From Bacillota bacterium (lineage in GTDB: Bacteria; Bacillota; UBA4882; UBA8346): a DNA stretch of 44,411 nt. Within the stretch, counting starts at the first letter, position 1; the number at the start of each line of letters is the position of its first letter. Shown piece after piece: positions 25,786 to 34,027 of the stretch. The notes below the pieces were generated by a model. It was not told the DNA's origin. It did no database searches and worked only from the letters and a program-made list of their open reading frames with translations. Location of the stretch: positions 1-44,411 of the forward strand of contig JAEYGI010000041.1 of NCBI GenBank assembly GCA_023402395.1, read 5' to 3'. The position numbers were made by a program, and so were the translations under genes.

Positions 25786-26430
25786 ATGAAAAAATGGTCT
25801 CTGTTAATCCTGGCGCTAGTGCTGACGTTCAGCCTAGGTAACGCCGCGTTCGCGGCCGACGACGCCGTCGGCGTTACCGTTTACGCCGAGTATGCCTCCG
25901 ATGACGGCACCGCCGAAGGTCCCACGCTCGGTCTGGACTGGGAAGTCACCGATCAATTCGTGGCGCAGTTCAGCTATCAATTTGAAGGCGACGATGACGA
26001 CGCCGGCGACCCCATCAACCTGGGCACCTTCTCCATTGGCGGCGAATACTCGTTCCTGGAGTACTGGGCCGCTTCGCTCACCTATGAGCTTACCGATGAT
26101 GACGCCACTACTACCTTGGGCCTCTCCGGCAGCTATCCGATCACTGATCCGCTGTCCGTGGCGGCTTCGCTGGAATACGGCATCACCAATTACGACCAAT
26201 CCGGAATCGACGACACCAAAGCCTGGACCTGGAACGGCGGCCTGGACTATCAAGCGCTTGAGGCGTTGAGTGTCAGCCTGCACTATGAACTGGAACATGA
26301 AGAAAGCGCGAGCGAGGACTCGAAGACCGCCATCCTCGGCGCCGAATATGCTTTCGATCCCTTCGCCGTTTATGGCGAGTATGAATTCGATCCCAAAACC
26401 ATCACGGTTGGCGTATCGTATTCTTTCTAA
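25786..26430 (+). CDS. Small outer-membrane beta-barrel-like protein
   Basis: The 214-residue protein has a signal peptide (about 1-23, ending AAFA). The mature part shows alternating polar/aromatic strands rich in Asp, Glu, Tyr and Gly and ends VGVSYSF, with the terminal Phe used as an outer-membrane insertion signal. No enzyme motif is seen; a porin-like role is possible. The ATG at 25786 follows GGAGGG. It lies in the iron region between feoB and the DUF3793 gene but has no iron-type operator. Its stop codon lies within the end of a family A repeat. Confidence 0.75.
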   Translation: MKKWSLLILALVLTFSLGNAAFAADDAVGVTVYAEYASDDGTAEGPTLGLDWEVTDQFVAQFSYQFEGDDDDAGDPINLGTFSIGGEYSFLEYWAASLTYELTDDDATTTLGLSGSYPITDPLSVAASLEYGITNYDQSGIDDTKAWTWNGGLDYQALEALSVSLHYELEHEESASEDSKTAILGAEYAFDPFAVYGEYEFDPKTITVGVSYSF

Positions 26431-26520
26431 AAGCGTTGTGATTAACCCCGCCGAAAGGGCGGTTGTACACAAAAGCTCAGAGAAGCAAGTGATAAGGACT
26501 TTATCACATGGCTTCTAAAA
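26426..26520. repeat. MITE-like inverted-repeat element, family A copy 2
   Basis: This is the opposite orientation to copies 1 and 3. It starts TCTAAAAGCGTTGTGATTAA and ends TTATCACATGGCTTCTAAAA. The central loop is deleted, leaving TGATAA next to TTATCA as a short stem. The GC hairpin (CCCCGCC/GGGCGG) and the ACACAAAAGCTCAGAGAAGC block are conserved. The TAA of the beta-barrel gene lies in the left end. Confidence 0.8.
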
Positions 26521-26575
26521 TGAAGTATTAAAACCGAAGCCGCTTACATATCGTTCATTGTAACCGATTTACGCC

Positions 26576-26625
26576 GTCCGCGCCGGCCAGCTTCTCCGCC
26601 TTTGGAGGGGCCGGCCGGCGCGGAC
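26576..26625. terminator. Long GC-rich hairpin
   Basis: Perfect 13-bp arms GTCCGCGCCGGCC and GGCCGGCGCGGAC enclose a loop with an inner CTCC/GGAG stem. No T tract follows on the plus strand, so it may be a stabiliser or an atypical terminator for the beta-barrel transcript. The rest of the 380-bp gap to the DUF3793 gene holds a family A repeat, AT-rich sequence and an operator. Confidence 0.5.
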
Positions 26626-26765
26626 CAAAAACAATCCTTGATGATTTATACTAGCTGGATAATCTGATCAACAACCAACCTGATTGATTTTATTTTGTTC
26701 ACGGTCAGCTTTCTAAAAAGCTTGGCCGTTTGCGAACCAAATTTTACCTAAATAATCGCCAATTT

Positions 26766-26781
26766 GTTAGTTAAAACTAAC
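26766..26781 (+). promoter_or_regulatory. Iron-type operator before the DUF3793 unit
   Basis: GTTAGTTAAAACTAAC is a near-perfect palindrome, and its GTTAGTTAAAACTAA core is identical to the second feo operator. It lies 27 bp before the DUF3793 start. Confidence 0.82.
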
Positions 26782-26808
26782 AGAGACATGGAACGAGGTT
26801 AACTGAGG

Positions 26809-27435
26809 ATGGATCCGCGCATCGCTTGTTTTTGCAATTGGCCGCTGCTGCAGCCCAGGGACTGCCTGCTGCATATCATCGCCTATCATGCCGCGCCGGT
26901 ACTGGAAGAGCACAAACCGTCCGTCATTCTGACCTTCTCCAACTCAGAGGCCCGCCGGCTGAGCGATTGGTGGCTGGAGTACCAGGACGACATTCCGGCC
27001 GGACGGTTGCAACACTATGAGCTTTGCCGCTCCGGGGAAGGGATCACCGTATTATTTTACGACCCGGACTTGCTGGCCCGGGTGCTGGAGGAGAAAGCGG
27101 CGGCCCGCTTCTTGCGTTCCCGTGGTTACGGCCAGTCCCTGACGGTGGAATCGGCGCTCGCTGTTTTGCGGTCCAAATACCAGGCGGGTTGCCCCCACGA
27201 AATCGGCCTCTTTTTGGGAATCCCCCTGGCCGATGTGCAAGGGTTTATCCGGTTTGAAGGCAAACACGCCCTGGCCAACGGATACTGGAAGGTTTATCAC
27301 GATCCTGAGCGACAACTGGCGCTGTTTGCCCGGTTTCACGAAGCCAAGCTCGGATTCATCCGTTTCATTCTCGCCGGGCATCCGGCCGGCGAATATCTGA
27401 GCGGCGGGCGCTTGACGACCGCCGACGGAATGTGA
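26809..27435 (+). CDS. DUF3793 family protein
   Basis: The 208-residue cytoplasmic protein matches the DUF3793 family (CFCNWPLLQPRDCLL-like start, VILTFSNSEARRLSDWW, VLFYDPDLL, CPHEIGLFLGIPL, YWKVYHDPE). These genes commonly sit beside flavodoxin and feo genes in Clostridia-type genomes, but no reaction is known. An operator matching the feo sites lies just upstream, so it is probably induced by iron shortage. Confidence 0.85.
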   Translation: MDPRIACFCNWPLLQPRDCLLHIIAYHAAPVLEEHKPSVILTFSNSEARRLSDWWLEYQDDIPAGRLQHYELCRSGEGITVLFYDPDLLARVLEEKAAARFLRSRGYGQSLTVESALAVLRSKYQAGCPHEIGLFLGIPLADVQGFIRFEGKHALANGYWKVYHDPERQLALFARFHEAKLGFIRFILAGHPAGEYLSGGRLTTADGM

Positions 27436-27491
27436 CCAAAAAATATCTGACGAACCCTATTGTAAACTAAGCCAGATAAGGAGCAGTCACT

Positions 27492-27773
27492 ATGTCGATT
27501 ATTATCATTGGAGGCGACCGTTTGGGAAAAATTCCGCTGTTATTGAAGGAGCACGGTTTTCATCTGCTGGAGCACGTACCGGGACGCAAAAAGGGCGACA
27601 TCAAAACCGGCATTCCCCGGGAAGCCGAGGGCGTGGTCATCTTTACCGATTTTCTCAACCACAACCTGGCCCTGGAGATCAAAGCGGCCGCCAAGCGCCA
27701 GGGCAAAAAGGTGGTCTTCGCCCAACGGTCCTGGTCAAAATTGTCAAAAGCCTTGCTGGATCTCAAAGCCTAG
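27492..27773 (+). CDS. DUF2325 family protein
   Basis: The 93-residue protein starts MSIIIIGGDRLGKIPLLL and continues with GVVIFTDFLNHNLALEIK, matching DUF2325, a small Rossmann-like family with no known activity. It follows the DUF3793 gene by 56 bp and shares its operator. Confidence 0.82.
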   Translation: MSIIIIGGDRLGKIPLLLKEHGFHLLEHVPGRKKGDIKTGIPREAEGVVIFTDFLNHNLALEIKAAAKRQGKKVVFAQRSWSKLSKALLDLKA

Positions 27774-28074
27774 CCGCGTTGCGATGAAGCCGGCCGATGG
27801 TTCGTACTTGAAACCATTGTTAATCTTCCTGGAAACCGGCAATCCGGGCCGGCTCATTCCGCCGGAAAGCCCGGAAACTTTCTTTCCGGACAGATCCGGA
27901 AGCAAAGCGACCTTGCCCGGGCGGCGGCGCTCTCCGGAAACCGGGTTTCCAAGCTTACCCCTTCGCCCGAAAAGAACGGAAACTCTTTTTCCGACTTCTT
28001 CCGGTCGCGGCGCCATTCCGGAAGGGCGGTTTCCGAACTATCTGAACTATCTTAAATGAAAGGAGGCGTGAACC
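27774..28074. other. 300-bp gap rich in CCGGAAA/TTTCCGG
   Basis: The gap contains many CCGGAAA and TTTCCGG words that could form several alternative hairpins. An open frame (27784-28059) exists but is Pro/Ser/Arg-rich, lacks a good ribosome binding site and does not resemble a protein. No gene is called. Confidence 0.5.
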
Positions 28075-28227
28075 ATGAAATATTTAATCTTCGCCGGAGT
28101 GGGAATTTTCTTTCTGGCGGTTCTGGTCTGGAGCGTGCGGCGGTCCATGCGGGGCGAAGGCTCTTGCGGCTGTGATTGCGGAGACCCCAATCAGGACTGC
28201 TGCGGCCAAAAGGCGAGCCGCCGCTGA
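28075..28227 (+). CDS. FeoB-associated Cys-rich membrane peptide
   Basis: The 50-residue peptide is too short for many gene callers. It has one N-terminal membrane segment (about 3-20, YLIFAGVGIFFLAVLVW), then basic residues and a CGCDCGDPNQDCCG cluster of five Cys. This matches the FeoB-associated Cys-rich family, found next to feo genes and probably linked to iron handling. The ATG follows AAAGGAGG. It belongs to the DUF3793-flavodoxin stretch. Confidence 0.88.
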   Translation: MKYLIFAGVGIFFLAVLVWSVRRSMRGEGSCGCDCGDPNQDCCGQKASRR

Positions 28228-28245
28228 TTCCCGGATTGACGTCTC

Positions 28246-28428
28246 TATATCGGATGAAATAAATTTCTTAACCGGATTTGCATTCTTAAAGCCGAATGCA
28301 AATGAAATCAAATTGGAACTTATTTCATCCGATTACAGCGGCAATAAGTTGAATTAAATTCATTAATTTCTTATCATGGAAGGCTTACGGAACCTGATGC
28401 ATATTAGAAATTTAATTCAACTTATATA
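28246..28428. repeat. Two-hairpin MITE-like repeat, family B copy 2
   Basis: This 183-bp element has the architecture of 157-337: TATATCGGATGAAATAAATT at the left end, an inner ATTTGCATTC/GAATGCAAAT stem, a CGGATGAAATAA/TTATTTCATCCG outer stem, and a second AAGTTGAATTAAATT/AATTTAATTCAACTT stem ending in TATATA. It sits 36 bp upstream of the flavodoxin gene. Confidence 0.75.
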
Positions 28429-28464
28429 ATTGCAATAATCTTTATTTTATGGAGAGTGATTCAT

Positions 28465-28893
28465 ATGGAAAAAATTGCGATTGTCTATTGGAGCGGCACC
28501 GGGAATACCGAGAAAATGGCCGCGGCCGTCGCCGAAGGCGCCAAAGCGGCGGAGACCGAGGTCAGCCTGACCGAGGTCGGCAAAGCCGCCAAGGCGGAGG
28601 TGCTAGGGGCCGACGCCATTGCCCTGGGATGCCCAGCCATGGGCGCCGAGGTCCTGGAAGAGGACGAGATGGAACCGTTCGTCCAAGCGCTGGAGTCGGC
28701 GATTTCCGGAAAAAGGCTGGCCCTGTTCGGTTCCTACGATTGGGGCGACGGCCAGTGGATGCGCGACTGGGAAGAACGGATGAAAGGCTGCGGCGCCATT
28801 CTGGCGGACAGCGGCTTGATTGTTCATAATACGCCGGACGAGGACGGTCTCTCCCAATGCCGGGAATTGGGACGAAAACTGGCCGGATTATAA
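28465..28893 (+). CDS. Flavodoxin
   Basis: The 142-residue protein is a short-chain flavodoxin, an FMN electron carrier that replaces ferredoxin when iron is short. The FMN phosphate loop is WSGTGNTEKMA, and GSYDWGDGQWM supplies the isoalloxazine-facing loop. The ATG at 28465 follows GGAGAG; an earlier in-frame ATG at 28456 is less well placed. It ends the iron-regulated stretch. Whether it is read from the operator at 26766 or from its own promoter past the repeat is unclear. Confidence 0.94.
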   Translation: MEKIAIVYWSGTGNTEKMAAAVAEGAKAAETEVSLTEVGKAAKAEVLGADAIALGCPAMGAEVLEEDEMEPFVQALESAISGKRLALFGSYDWGDGQWMRDWEERMKGCGAILADSGLIVHNTPDEDGLSQCRELGRKLAGL

Positions 28894-28907
28894 GGCCCGC
28901 TCCGCCT

Positions 28908-28965
28908 CTCCCGGCGTTTCTCCATCCGTGGACGCCGGAACTTGAGCCTTCCTGGCTCTAGTCCC
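28908..28965. repeat. Dispersed hairpin repeat, family C copy 2
   Basis: CCCGGCGT...ACGCCGG, then TTGAGCC-N3-TGGCTCT and GTCCCC, match the order at 12195-12256, with paired changes in the inner stem (ACC/GGT there, GCC/GGC here). Confidence 0.6.
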
Positions 28966-29017
28966 CATTGGGCGCGCCGGAAGGAGGCCGCTTGAGGCCG
29001 TCGAACTTTACAGGCTC

Positions 29018-29050
29018 GAACACTCCGATAATAATATCGGAGTGTTCTTT
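29018..29050. terminator. Terminator between flavodoxin and the facing genes
   Basis: A perfect 13-bp stem GAACACTCCGATA / TATCGGAGTGTTC with an ATAA loop is followed by TTT on the plus strand. Its place between convergent units suggests use from both sides. Confidence 0.8.
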
Positions 29051-29068
29051 ATGAAAGGAATGGAATCC

Positions 29069-29341
29069 TTAAACTATCCATTCCGTCGGCGTTAAAGCCC
29101 GGCAGAGCAACCACAGCGCCACCAGAAAAACAATCAGCCAGCCGACGGCCTTGGCGCTCTCCCGGTGCCAGGCGCCCAGCATCATCCGGAAACCGGCCAG
29201 GATCAGCAACACCGGCCAGAACCGCTCCGCCAGCTTCAGATAGGCCCGGAAAACGTCCTCCGGGAGCAGCTGGAATGTTCTCAACAATAGCAACACACCA
29301 ATTGTAATCAGCAGCAATCCGGGTCCCAAACGTCGCTTCAT
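29069..29341 (-). CDS. Small membrane protein, LiaF/DUF5668-like
   Basis: The 90-residue protein has three hydrophobic segments (about 7-21, 40-55, 66-82). GPGLLLITIGVLLLLRTFQLLP resembles the transmembrane domain of LiaF-type and DUF5668 proteins. The role is unknown. It overlaps the upstream radical SAM gene by 4 bp, indicating coupling. Confidence 0.75.
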   Translation of the reverse strand: MKRRLGPGLLLITIGVLLLLRTFQLLPEDVFRAYLKLAERFWPVLLILAGFRMMLGAWHRESAKAVGWLIVFLVALWLLCRALTPTEWIV

Positions 29342-31083
29342 AACAACTCCTCCTCCGTCAGCGGATAAACCGAGACGTCATTTTGACCGTAAACGAACAG
29401 ATAGATCTGGGGTCCGCAGTCCGCCGCCGCTCCGGGGTTCTCCGCCAGTCGCAGCGGATCGGCGTCAAAGCCGGTAAAAAGCACCCGGCGCTGAATCTCG
29501 CGAATCGACAGCTCTGGCCAGTCCCGGAGATAGCTGTGGCGATGCTCGGGGTCCTGCCAGAACCGGTAGCCGGCCCGTTGCAGTTCGGATGAGTTCCCGC
29601 CGGCCCACTCCGGCGGCTCCACCATCCGCTCCGAAACCAGCAGATCGTATTTGAGAACCTCCCGGAATTCCGGGGCCGGGCCGCGTTCCGCCTCCCAAAA
29701 CTCCAGCAGATAGCGGTAAAGATCCCGCCCTTTGTGAGCAATCTGATCGAACCCTTTCCCCTTCCACCATCCGGCCAACCGGTCGAACAGCATGAAAGAG
29801 TCCGCGTGGCTGCCCAGCAAATACTGAAACGACAGCCGGAACCGGCCCGAATTGTAATACCGTTCCAACAGGTCTTCGATCAGTTTCAGCCGGAGCAGTT
29901 GATCGTAGCGGATCCAGCGGCTGGCCAGCACCTCATACGGCGCTTCGCTGGTAAAGATGTAGCCGTATTCGGCGGCTTGGCCCCTGAGCCCCGATCCGTG
30001 CAGCAGTTTCAAAAAGCCGAGCTGCAGCCGGGTCGGCCGGAGCGCCAGATTGTCGTTAAAAGTCCGGATGAAGCTTTGATAATCCTCGGCCGGCAGCCCC
30101 GCGATCAGATCGAGGTGGACAAAGACCCGGCTCTCCCGGACCAGCCGGGTGACCCGCTCCGCCAGCTTCCCGAAGTCCATTTTCCGCCGGATCAGCCGCA
30201 GCGTCTCCGGGTTAGTGCTCTGGACTCCGATCTCGAACTGGAATAGTCCGGCCGGAGCCTCCTTTAGGATCGCCAGCGACTCCTCGTCCAGCAGATCGCC
30301 CATGATCTCGAAGTGAAAGTTGGTCCGGCCGGGGTGCTCGATCAGAAAGCGCCAGATCTCCTTGGCCCGGCCCGGATGGCTGTTGAAGGTGCGGTCAACG
30401 AACTTGACCTGGGCGATTCCGGCCTCGACAAACTTCAGCAATTCCCGTTTCACCCGGTCCAGATCCAGATAGCGGACGCCGCGCTCATTGGCGGAGAGGC
30501 AGTATTGGCAGTGATTGGGGCAGCCCCGCGACGACTCGTAATAGACCAGCTTCTTCTGGAACGGTTCCAGGTCCTCGGGGTATGGAAACGGCAATTGGTT
30601 CAGATCGGCCAGCGCCGGCCGGGATTCATTGACGACCGGGCCGCTTGGGCCGCGTCGGTAGGCCAGGCCGCGAACCTCCTCCCAGCGCGGTTCGGCGGAG
30701 CCGAACCGGTCCAGCCACTCTTTGAAGGTCAGCTCTCCTTCCCCGATTACGATGAAATCGGCCCAGGGCTCCCGTTCAAGCCAGGCTCCGGGATCGGTCC
30801 AGACTTCGGGCCCGCCGAGCACGAACACGGTCTCCGGCGCCAGCGCCTTCAAACGCCGGCCGAGGCTCCGGATGGGCTCGATGTTCCAGATATTGCAGGA
30901 GAAGGCGACGACCCGGGCCCGCTCCAGATAAATCTCCCCGCAGATCCAGTCCAGATCCTGATTGATGTTGAATTCCCGGAAGCGAAGGCCGGGATGGCCG
31001 GACCGGCAGGTCTGATAGATCGACCACAGCCCCAGTGAGGTGTGGACGTATTTGGCGTTGAGCGTAGTCAGTAAGATGTTCAT
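29338..31083 (-). CDS. B12-binding domain radical SAM protein (DUF4080 type)
   Basis: The 581-residue protein has an N-terminal cobalamin-binding-like domain (about 1-135; MNILLTTLNAKYVHTSLGL, VLGGPEVW), a radical SAM core with the cluster motif CPNHCQYC (Cys188, 192, 195) and a C-terminal DUF4080-type domain. The substrate is unknown. The start is set at the ATG at 31083, where family members begin; the ribosome binding site there is weak, and an upstream ATG at 31125 is an alternative. Confidence 0.88.
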   Translation of the reverse strand: MNILLTTLNAKYVHTSLGLWSIYQTCRSGHPGLRFREFNINQDLDWICGEIYLERARVVAFSCNIWNIEPIRSLGRRLKALAPETVFVLGGPEVWTDPGAWLEREPWADFIVIGEGELTFKEWLDRFGSAEPRWEEVRGLAYRRGPSGPVVNESRPALADLNQLPFPYPEDLEPFQKKLVYYESSRGCPNHCQYCLSANERGVRYLDLDRVKRELLKFVEAGIAQVKFVDRTFNSHPGRAKEIWRFLIEHPGRTNFHFEIMGDLLDEESLAILKEAPAGLFQFEIGVQSTNPETLRLIRRKMDFGKLAERVTRLVRESRVFVHLDLIAGLPAEDYQSFIRTFNDNLALRPTRLQLGFLKLLHGSGLRGQAAEYGYIFTSEAPYEVLASRWIRYDQLLRLKLIEDLLERYYNSGRFRLSFQYLLGSHADSFMLFDRLAGWWKGKGFDQIAHKGRDLYRYLLEFWEAERGPAPEFREVLKYDLLVSERMVEPPEWAGGNSSELQRAGYRFWQDPEHRHSYLRDWPELSIREIQRRVLFTGFDADPLRLAENPGAAADCGPQIYLFVYGQNDVSVYPLTEEELL

Positions 31084-31211
31084 ATCTTTATTATTTACCG
31101 CCGGGCCGCCAATTCCTCCCGGCATTTACCTTGATTTAACATCAAACCGGCCGGCCGCGACAGGAACCCCCCTGGCAGCGTCGAATTTTAGGTTGAAACG
31201 AGGTACAAAAC

Positions 31212-32045
31212 ATGTTCATCGACTGCCACACCCACGCCTTTGCGGATAAGATCGCCGATAAAGCCGTCGCCCAACTGATCTCCTATTACAACATCCGCAC
31301 CGACCACGGCGGCCAGTTGCGGGATCTGTTACGGGCCGCCGACGCGGCCCGGCTCGACGCGCTGCTGCTGCTGGTGGCCGCCACCAAGCCCGAACAGGTG
31401 AAGCCGGCCAACGACTGGGTCTTATCGATCCAGCGGACTTCCGAGTCCGAGCTGCTGGCCATGAGCGGCCTGACCCGCCTGCCCCGGATCGTTCATTTCG
31501 GCACCTTTCATCCGGACGATCCCGACTGGCGGGCGGAACTCGCCAAACTCAAGCAGGCCGGCATCGGCGGCATCAAGCTCCATCCCGAATTTCAAAATAT
31601 CGATCTCGGCGATCCGCGTTTGAATCCATTCTTCGAAGAGGTTTCCGATCAATTCGTGCTGATGGTTCATATCGGCGACCCGAAGGTTAGTCCGGCCAAT
31701 CTGAGCACACCCCGGAAACTGGCGGCCATTCTCGACCGTTTTCCCAAGCTGCGGATGATCGCGGCCCATATGGGAGGATACTGCTTTTGGGAGGAAGTTT
31801 TGGAGGTACTGGCCGGCCGGGATGTTTATCTTGACACCTCCAGCACATTGCCATACATCGCCAGCGATCTGTTCCGCCGGATCGTGGACCGGCACGGCAC
31901 GGAGCGGATCTTGTTCGGCAGCGATTATCCGTTAAAATCGCCCCTAGAGGAGCTGGAGATCTTCGACGCCAAGGTCACTTGGCTGAGCGGCACAGAACGG
32001 GAGCGGATCCTGGGCGGGAATTGCGCGGAACTGATGGGGCTGTAG
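31212..32045 (+). CDS. Amidohydrolase-family metal-dependent hydrolase
   Basis: The 277-residue protein folds as an amidohydrolase-2 TIM barrel. Visible metal or active-site motifs are CHTHAF (5-10), GIKLHPEF, HIGD, AAHMGGY and FGSDYPLKSP. The substrate is unknown; related proteins are decarboxylases or hydrolases. It is divergent from the radical SAM gene and convergent with the EAL-HDOD gene. Confidence 0.88.
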   Translation: MFIDCHTHAFADKIADKAVAQLISYYNIRTDHGGQLRDLLRAADAARLDALLLLVAATKPEQVKPANDWVLSIQRTSESELLAMSGLTRLPRIVHFGTFHPDDPDWRAELAKLKQAGIGGIKLHPEFQNIDLGDPRLNPFFEEVSDQFVLMVHIGDPKVSPANLSTPRKLAAILDRFPKLRMIAAHMGGYCFWEEVLEVLAGRDVYLDTSSTLPYIASDLFRRIVDRHGTERILFGSDYPLKSPLEELEIFDAKVTWLSGTERERILGGNCAELMGL

Positions 32046-32077
32046 CGATTCCGGCGGTCAGGGGCGCGGCTTTGGGC

Positions 32078-33304
32078 CTACACCCGGCTGATTCCGGCCG
32101 AGACGAAGCTGTTGGACTGTTCCACCGCGTTCCTGTACAACACCGGCAGATCGTCCTCGCGCACGTTCAGGCGGCCGGCCATCCGGATCGTTTCTTCCCA
32201 ATCCCCTTTTTCATAGGCGAGCACCAATGTCAGGAGTTCGGTATAGCGGCCGGCCCGGCCCAACAGGGCGTTTTTGATCTCCTCGGAGATCGGAAGGTCG
32301 TTTAAGGCCTCAGCCATCGGTTTGCCGATGAAAACATCAAGCATCGAGAACAGGCCCATTAGGAACATCTCAGGCCCCTGATCCGGAAATCCGGCCAGCG
32401 GCGCCAGCAATTCGGCGAACCGGGCCCGGACCACGGTGGTGATGATCAGTTCATCGGGCTGATCCATTCCCAAACCGCGCAGAGTGATCAGGGAAACCCA
32501 TTTGATCACCTCGCGCAGCCCCAACAGCACCAGGGCCTGCCGGACCGAACGGATCCGGGTCCGGAATCCGAAAGCGGCCGAGTTGATGAACTTCAGCAAC
32601 TTGTAGGTGAGCGAGACATCCTGCTTGATTAGGTTCTCGATCCGGTCAAAATCGAGCGCCGGATGGTTGATCTCCCGCAAAATCCGGAGATAATTGACTT
32701 TATAGCCCGGCACGTCGCTGCCGCTGATGATCACCGGCTTACTAAAGAAGTAGCCCTGGAAAAAGGAATACCCCAGCTCCAAGGCTTCGTCAAAATCGGT
32801 CCGGGTCTCGACCTTCTCCGCCAGAAACCGCAAATTCCTTGATCCGAACCGCCGGATCCACTCCCGCCGGTCGGCTGGCGACGTATTGATGAAATCAATC
32901 TTAATGATGTCGGCCAGTTCGATTAGGGGCACCAGATCCTCCCGGAACACGAAGTCGTCCATGACCAGGGTATATCCCAATTGCTTCAAATACCTGCAGG
33001 CCATCAGCGTTTCCGGATCGGCCGGAACGTCCTCCAGGATCTCGACGGACACAATCTCCTTGGGAAGCAGGGTGGCCGTCTCATTCCGGATCAGGTTCTT
33101 GGTAAAATTGATGAACGCCCGTTTCTTCCCGACCAAGGCGTCGATGCCGATCAATAGGAAGCTATTGGCGATCACCGTCGAGGTGGCGCGATCACCGTCC
33201 GGGCAATCATAGGCATTCTCATAACTGGAGCGGAACAACAATTCGTAGCCGTGTACTTTCAGGTGCCGGTCAAAGATGGGCTGGCGGGCGACGAACACTT
33301 CCAT
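32078..33304 (-). CDS. EAL-HDOD signalling protein (YuxH type)
   Basis: The 408-residue protein has an N-terminal EAL-like domain (about 1-200) and a C-terminal HDOD domain (about 205-400). The EAL motif reads ELL at residue 21 (YELLFR). Several EAL-domain acidic and lysine positions remain (FINFTKNL, VMDDF, IKIDF, AEKVET), but proteins of this domain order are usually inactive as c-di-GMP phosphodiesterases. No signal peptide is present. The ATG at 33304 starts the usual MEVFVARQPIF. Confidence 0.92.
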   Translation of the reverse strand: MEVFVARQPIFDRHLKVHGYELLFRSSYENAYDCPDGDRATSTVIANSFLLIGIDALVGKKRAFINFTKNLIRNETATLLPKEIVSVEILEDVPADPETLMACRYLKQLGYTLVMDDFVFREDLVPLIELADIIKIDFINTSPADRREWIRRFGSRNLRFLAEKVETRTDFDEALELGYSFFQGYFFSKPVIISGSDVPGYKVNYLRILREINHPALDFDRIENLIKQDVSLTYKLLKFINSAAFGFRTRIRSVRQALVLLGLREVIKWVSLITLRGLGMDQPDELIITTVVRARFAELLAPLAGFPDQGPEMFLMGLFSMLDVFIGKPMAEALNDLPISEEIKNALLGRAGRYTELLTLVLAYEKGDWEETIRMAGRLNVREDDLPVLYRNAVEQSNSFVSAGISRV

Positions 33305-33456
33305 AGCAATACCCCTTATCGATCCACGAATTGTAGAAATTGGGGGCGTTTGCGCCCCATGATCGTGTTTGTCGATTGCTCACTCGGCGGAGACTGGCAC
33401 AGACTGCTATTTATCTTTGTTATCGGCAACTTTGTGGAATAATTGAAGCCGTTTCA

Positions 33457-33487
33457 AAAAACCCCATCGGTTTTACGATGGGGTTTT
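33457..33487 (-). terminator. Terminator of apt
   Basis: On the minus strand AAAACCCCATCG pairs with CGATGGGGTTTT, with a T run at the end, directly after the apt stop at 33494. Confidence 0.88.
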
Positions 33488-33493
33488 CCAAAT

Positions 33494-34015
33494 TTACTCC
33501 GAATCATAATGGACCAGGCTGAGAACGTCATAGCCGGCGAGACGGTCCCGGCCTTTCAGAAAGTCCAGTTCGATGATGAAGGCAAACCCGACGATCTCGC
33601 CGCCCAGCCTTTTGACCAGCTCGGCCGTTGCCGAGATGGTGCCGCCGGTGGCCAGCAGATCGTCGACGATCAATACCTTCTGCCCGGGCTGGATGGAGTC
33701 CAGGTGAATCTCCAGGGCGTCCTGGCCGTATTCTAGATCGTAGGTGATCCGTTCCTTGGCCGCCGGGAGCTTTCCGGGTTTGCGGACCAGCACGAAGCCG
33801 GTTCCCAGTTTATAAGCGAGCGGCGCGCCCAGGGCAAACCCGCGTGACTCGGCGCCGACCACCACGTCGGGCTTGGCGGCCCGGAAATGGGCTTCAAAAT
33901 CGTCAATGATCTGGCGGAACGCAACTGGGTCCTTAAGTACGGTGGTAATATCCTTAAAACTAATCCCCGGTTTGGGGAAATCGGGAACTTCCCTGATGAA
34001 CGGTTTCAGATCCAT
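33494..34015 (-). CDS. apt: Adenine phosphoribosyltransferase
   Basis: Apt salvages adenine with PRPP to AMP. The 173 residues match the family from DLKPFIREVPDFPKPGISFKDI to the PRPP motif VLIVDDLLATGGT. It follows the aspartokinase gene by 12 bp in the same direction, so they are probably co-transcribed. Confidence 0.97.
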   Translation of the reverse strand: MDLKPFIREVPDFPKPGISFKDITTVLKDPVAFRQIIDDFEAHFRAAKPDVVVGAESRGFALGAPLAYKLGTGFVLVRKPGKLPAAKERITYDLEYGQDALEIHLDSIQPGQKVLIVDDLLATGGTISATAELVKRLGGEIVGFAFIIELDFLKGRDRLAGYDVLSLVHYDSE

Positions 34016-34027
34016 TTTTTATTCCCC

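Noticed and set aside
27784..28059. 91-codon open frame after the DUF2325 gene
   Set aside because: Low-complexity Pro/Ser/Arg composition from CCGGAAA-type repeats, no ribosome binding site and no protein-like features.
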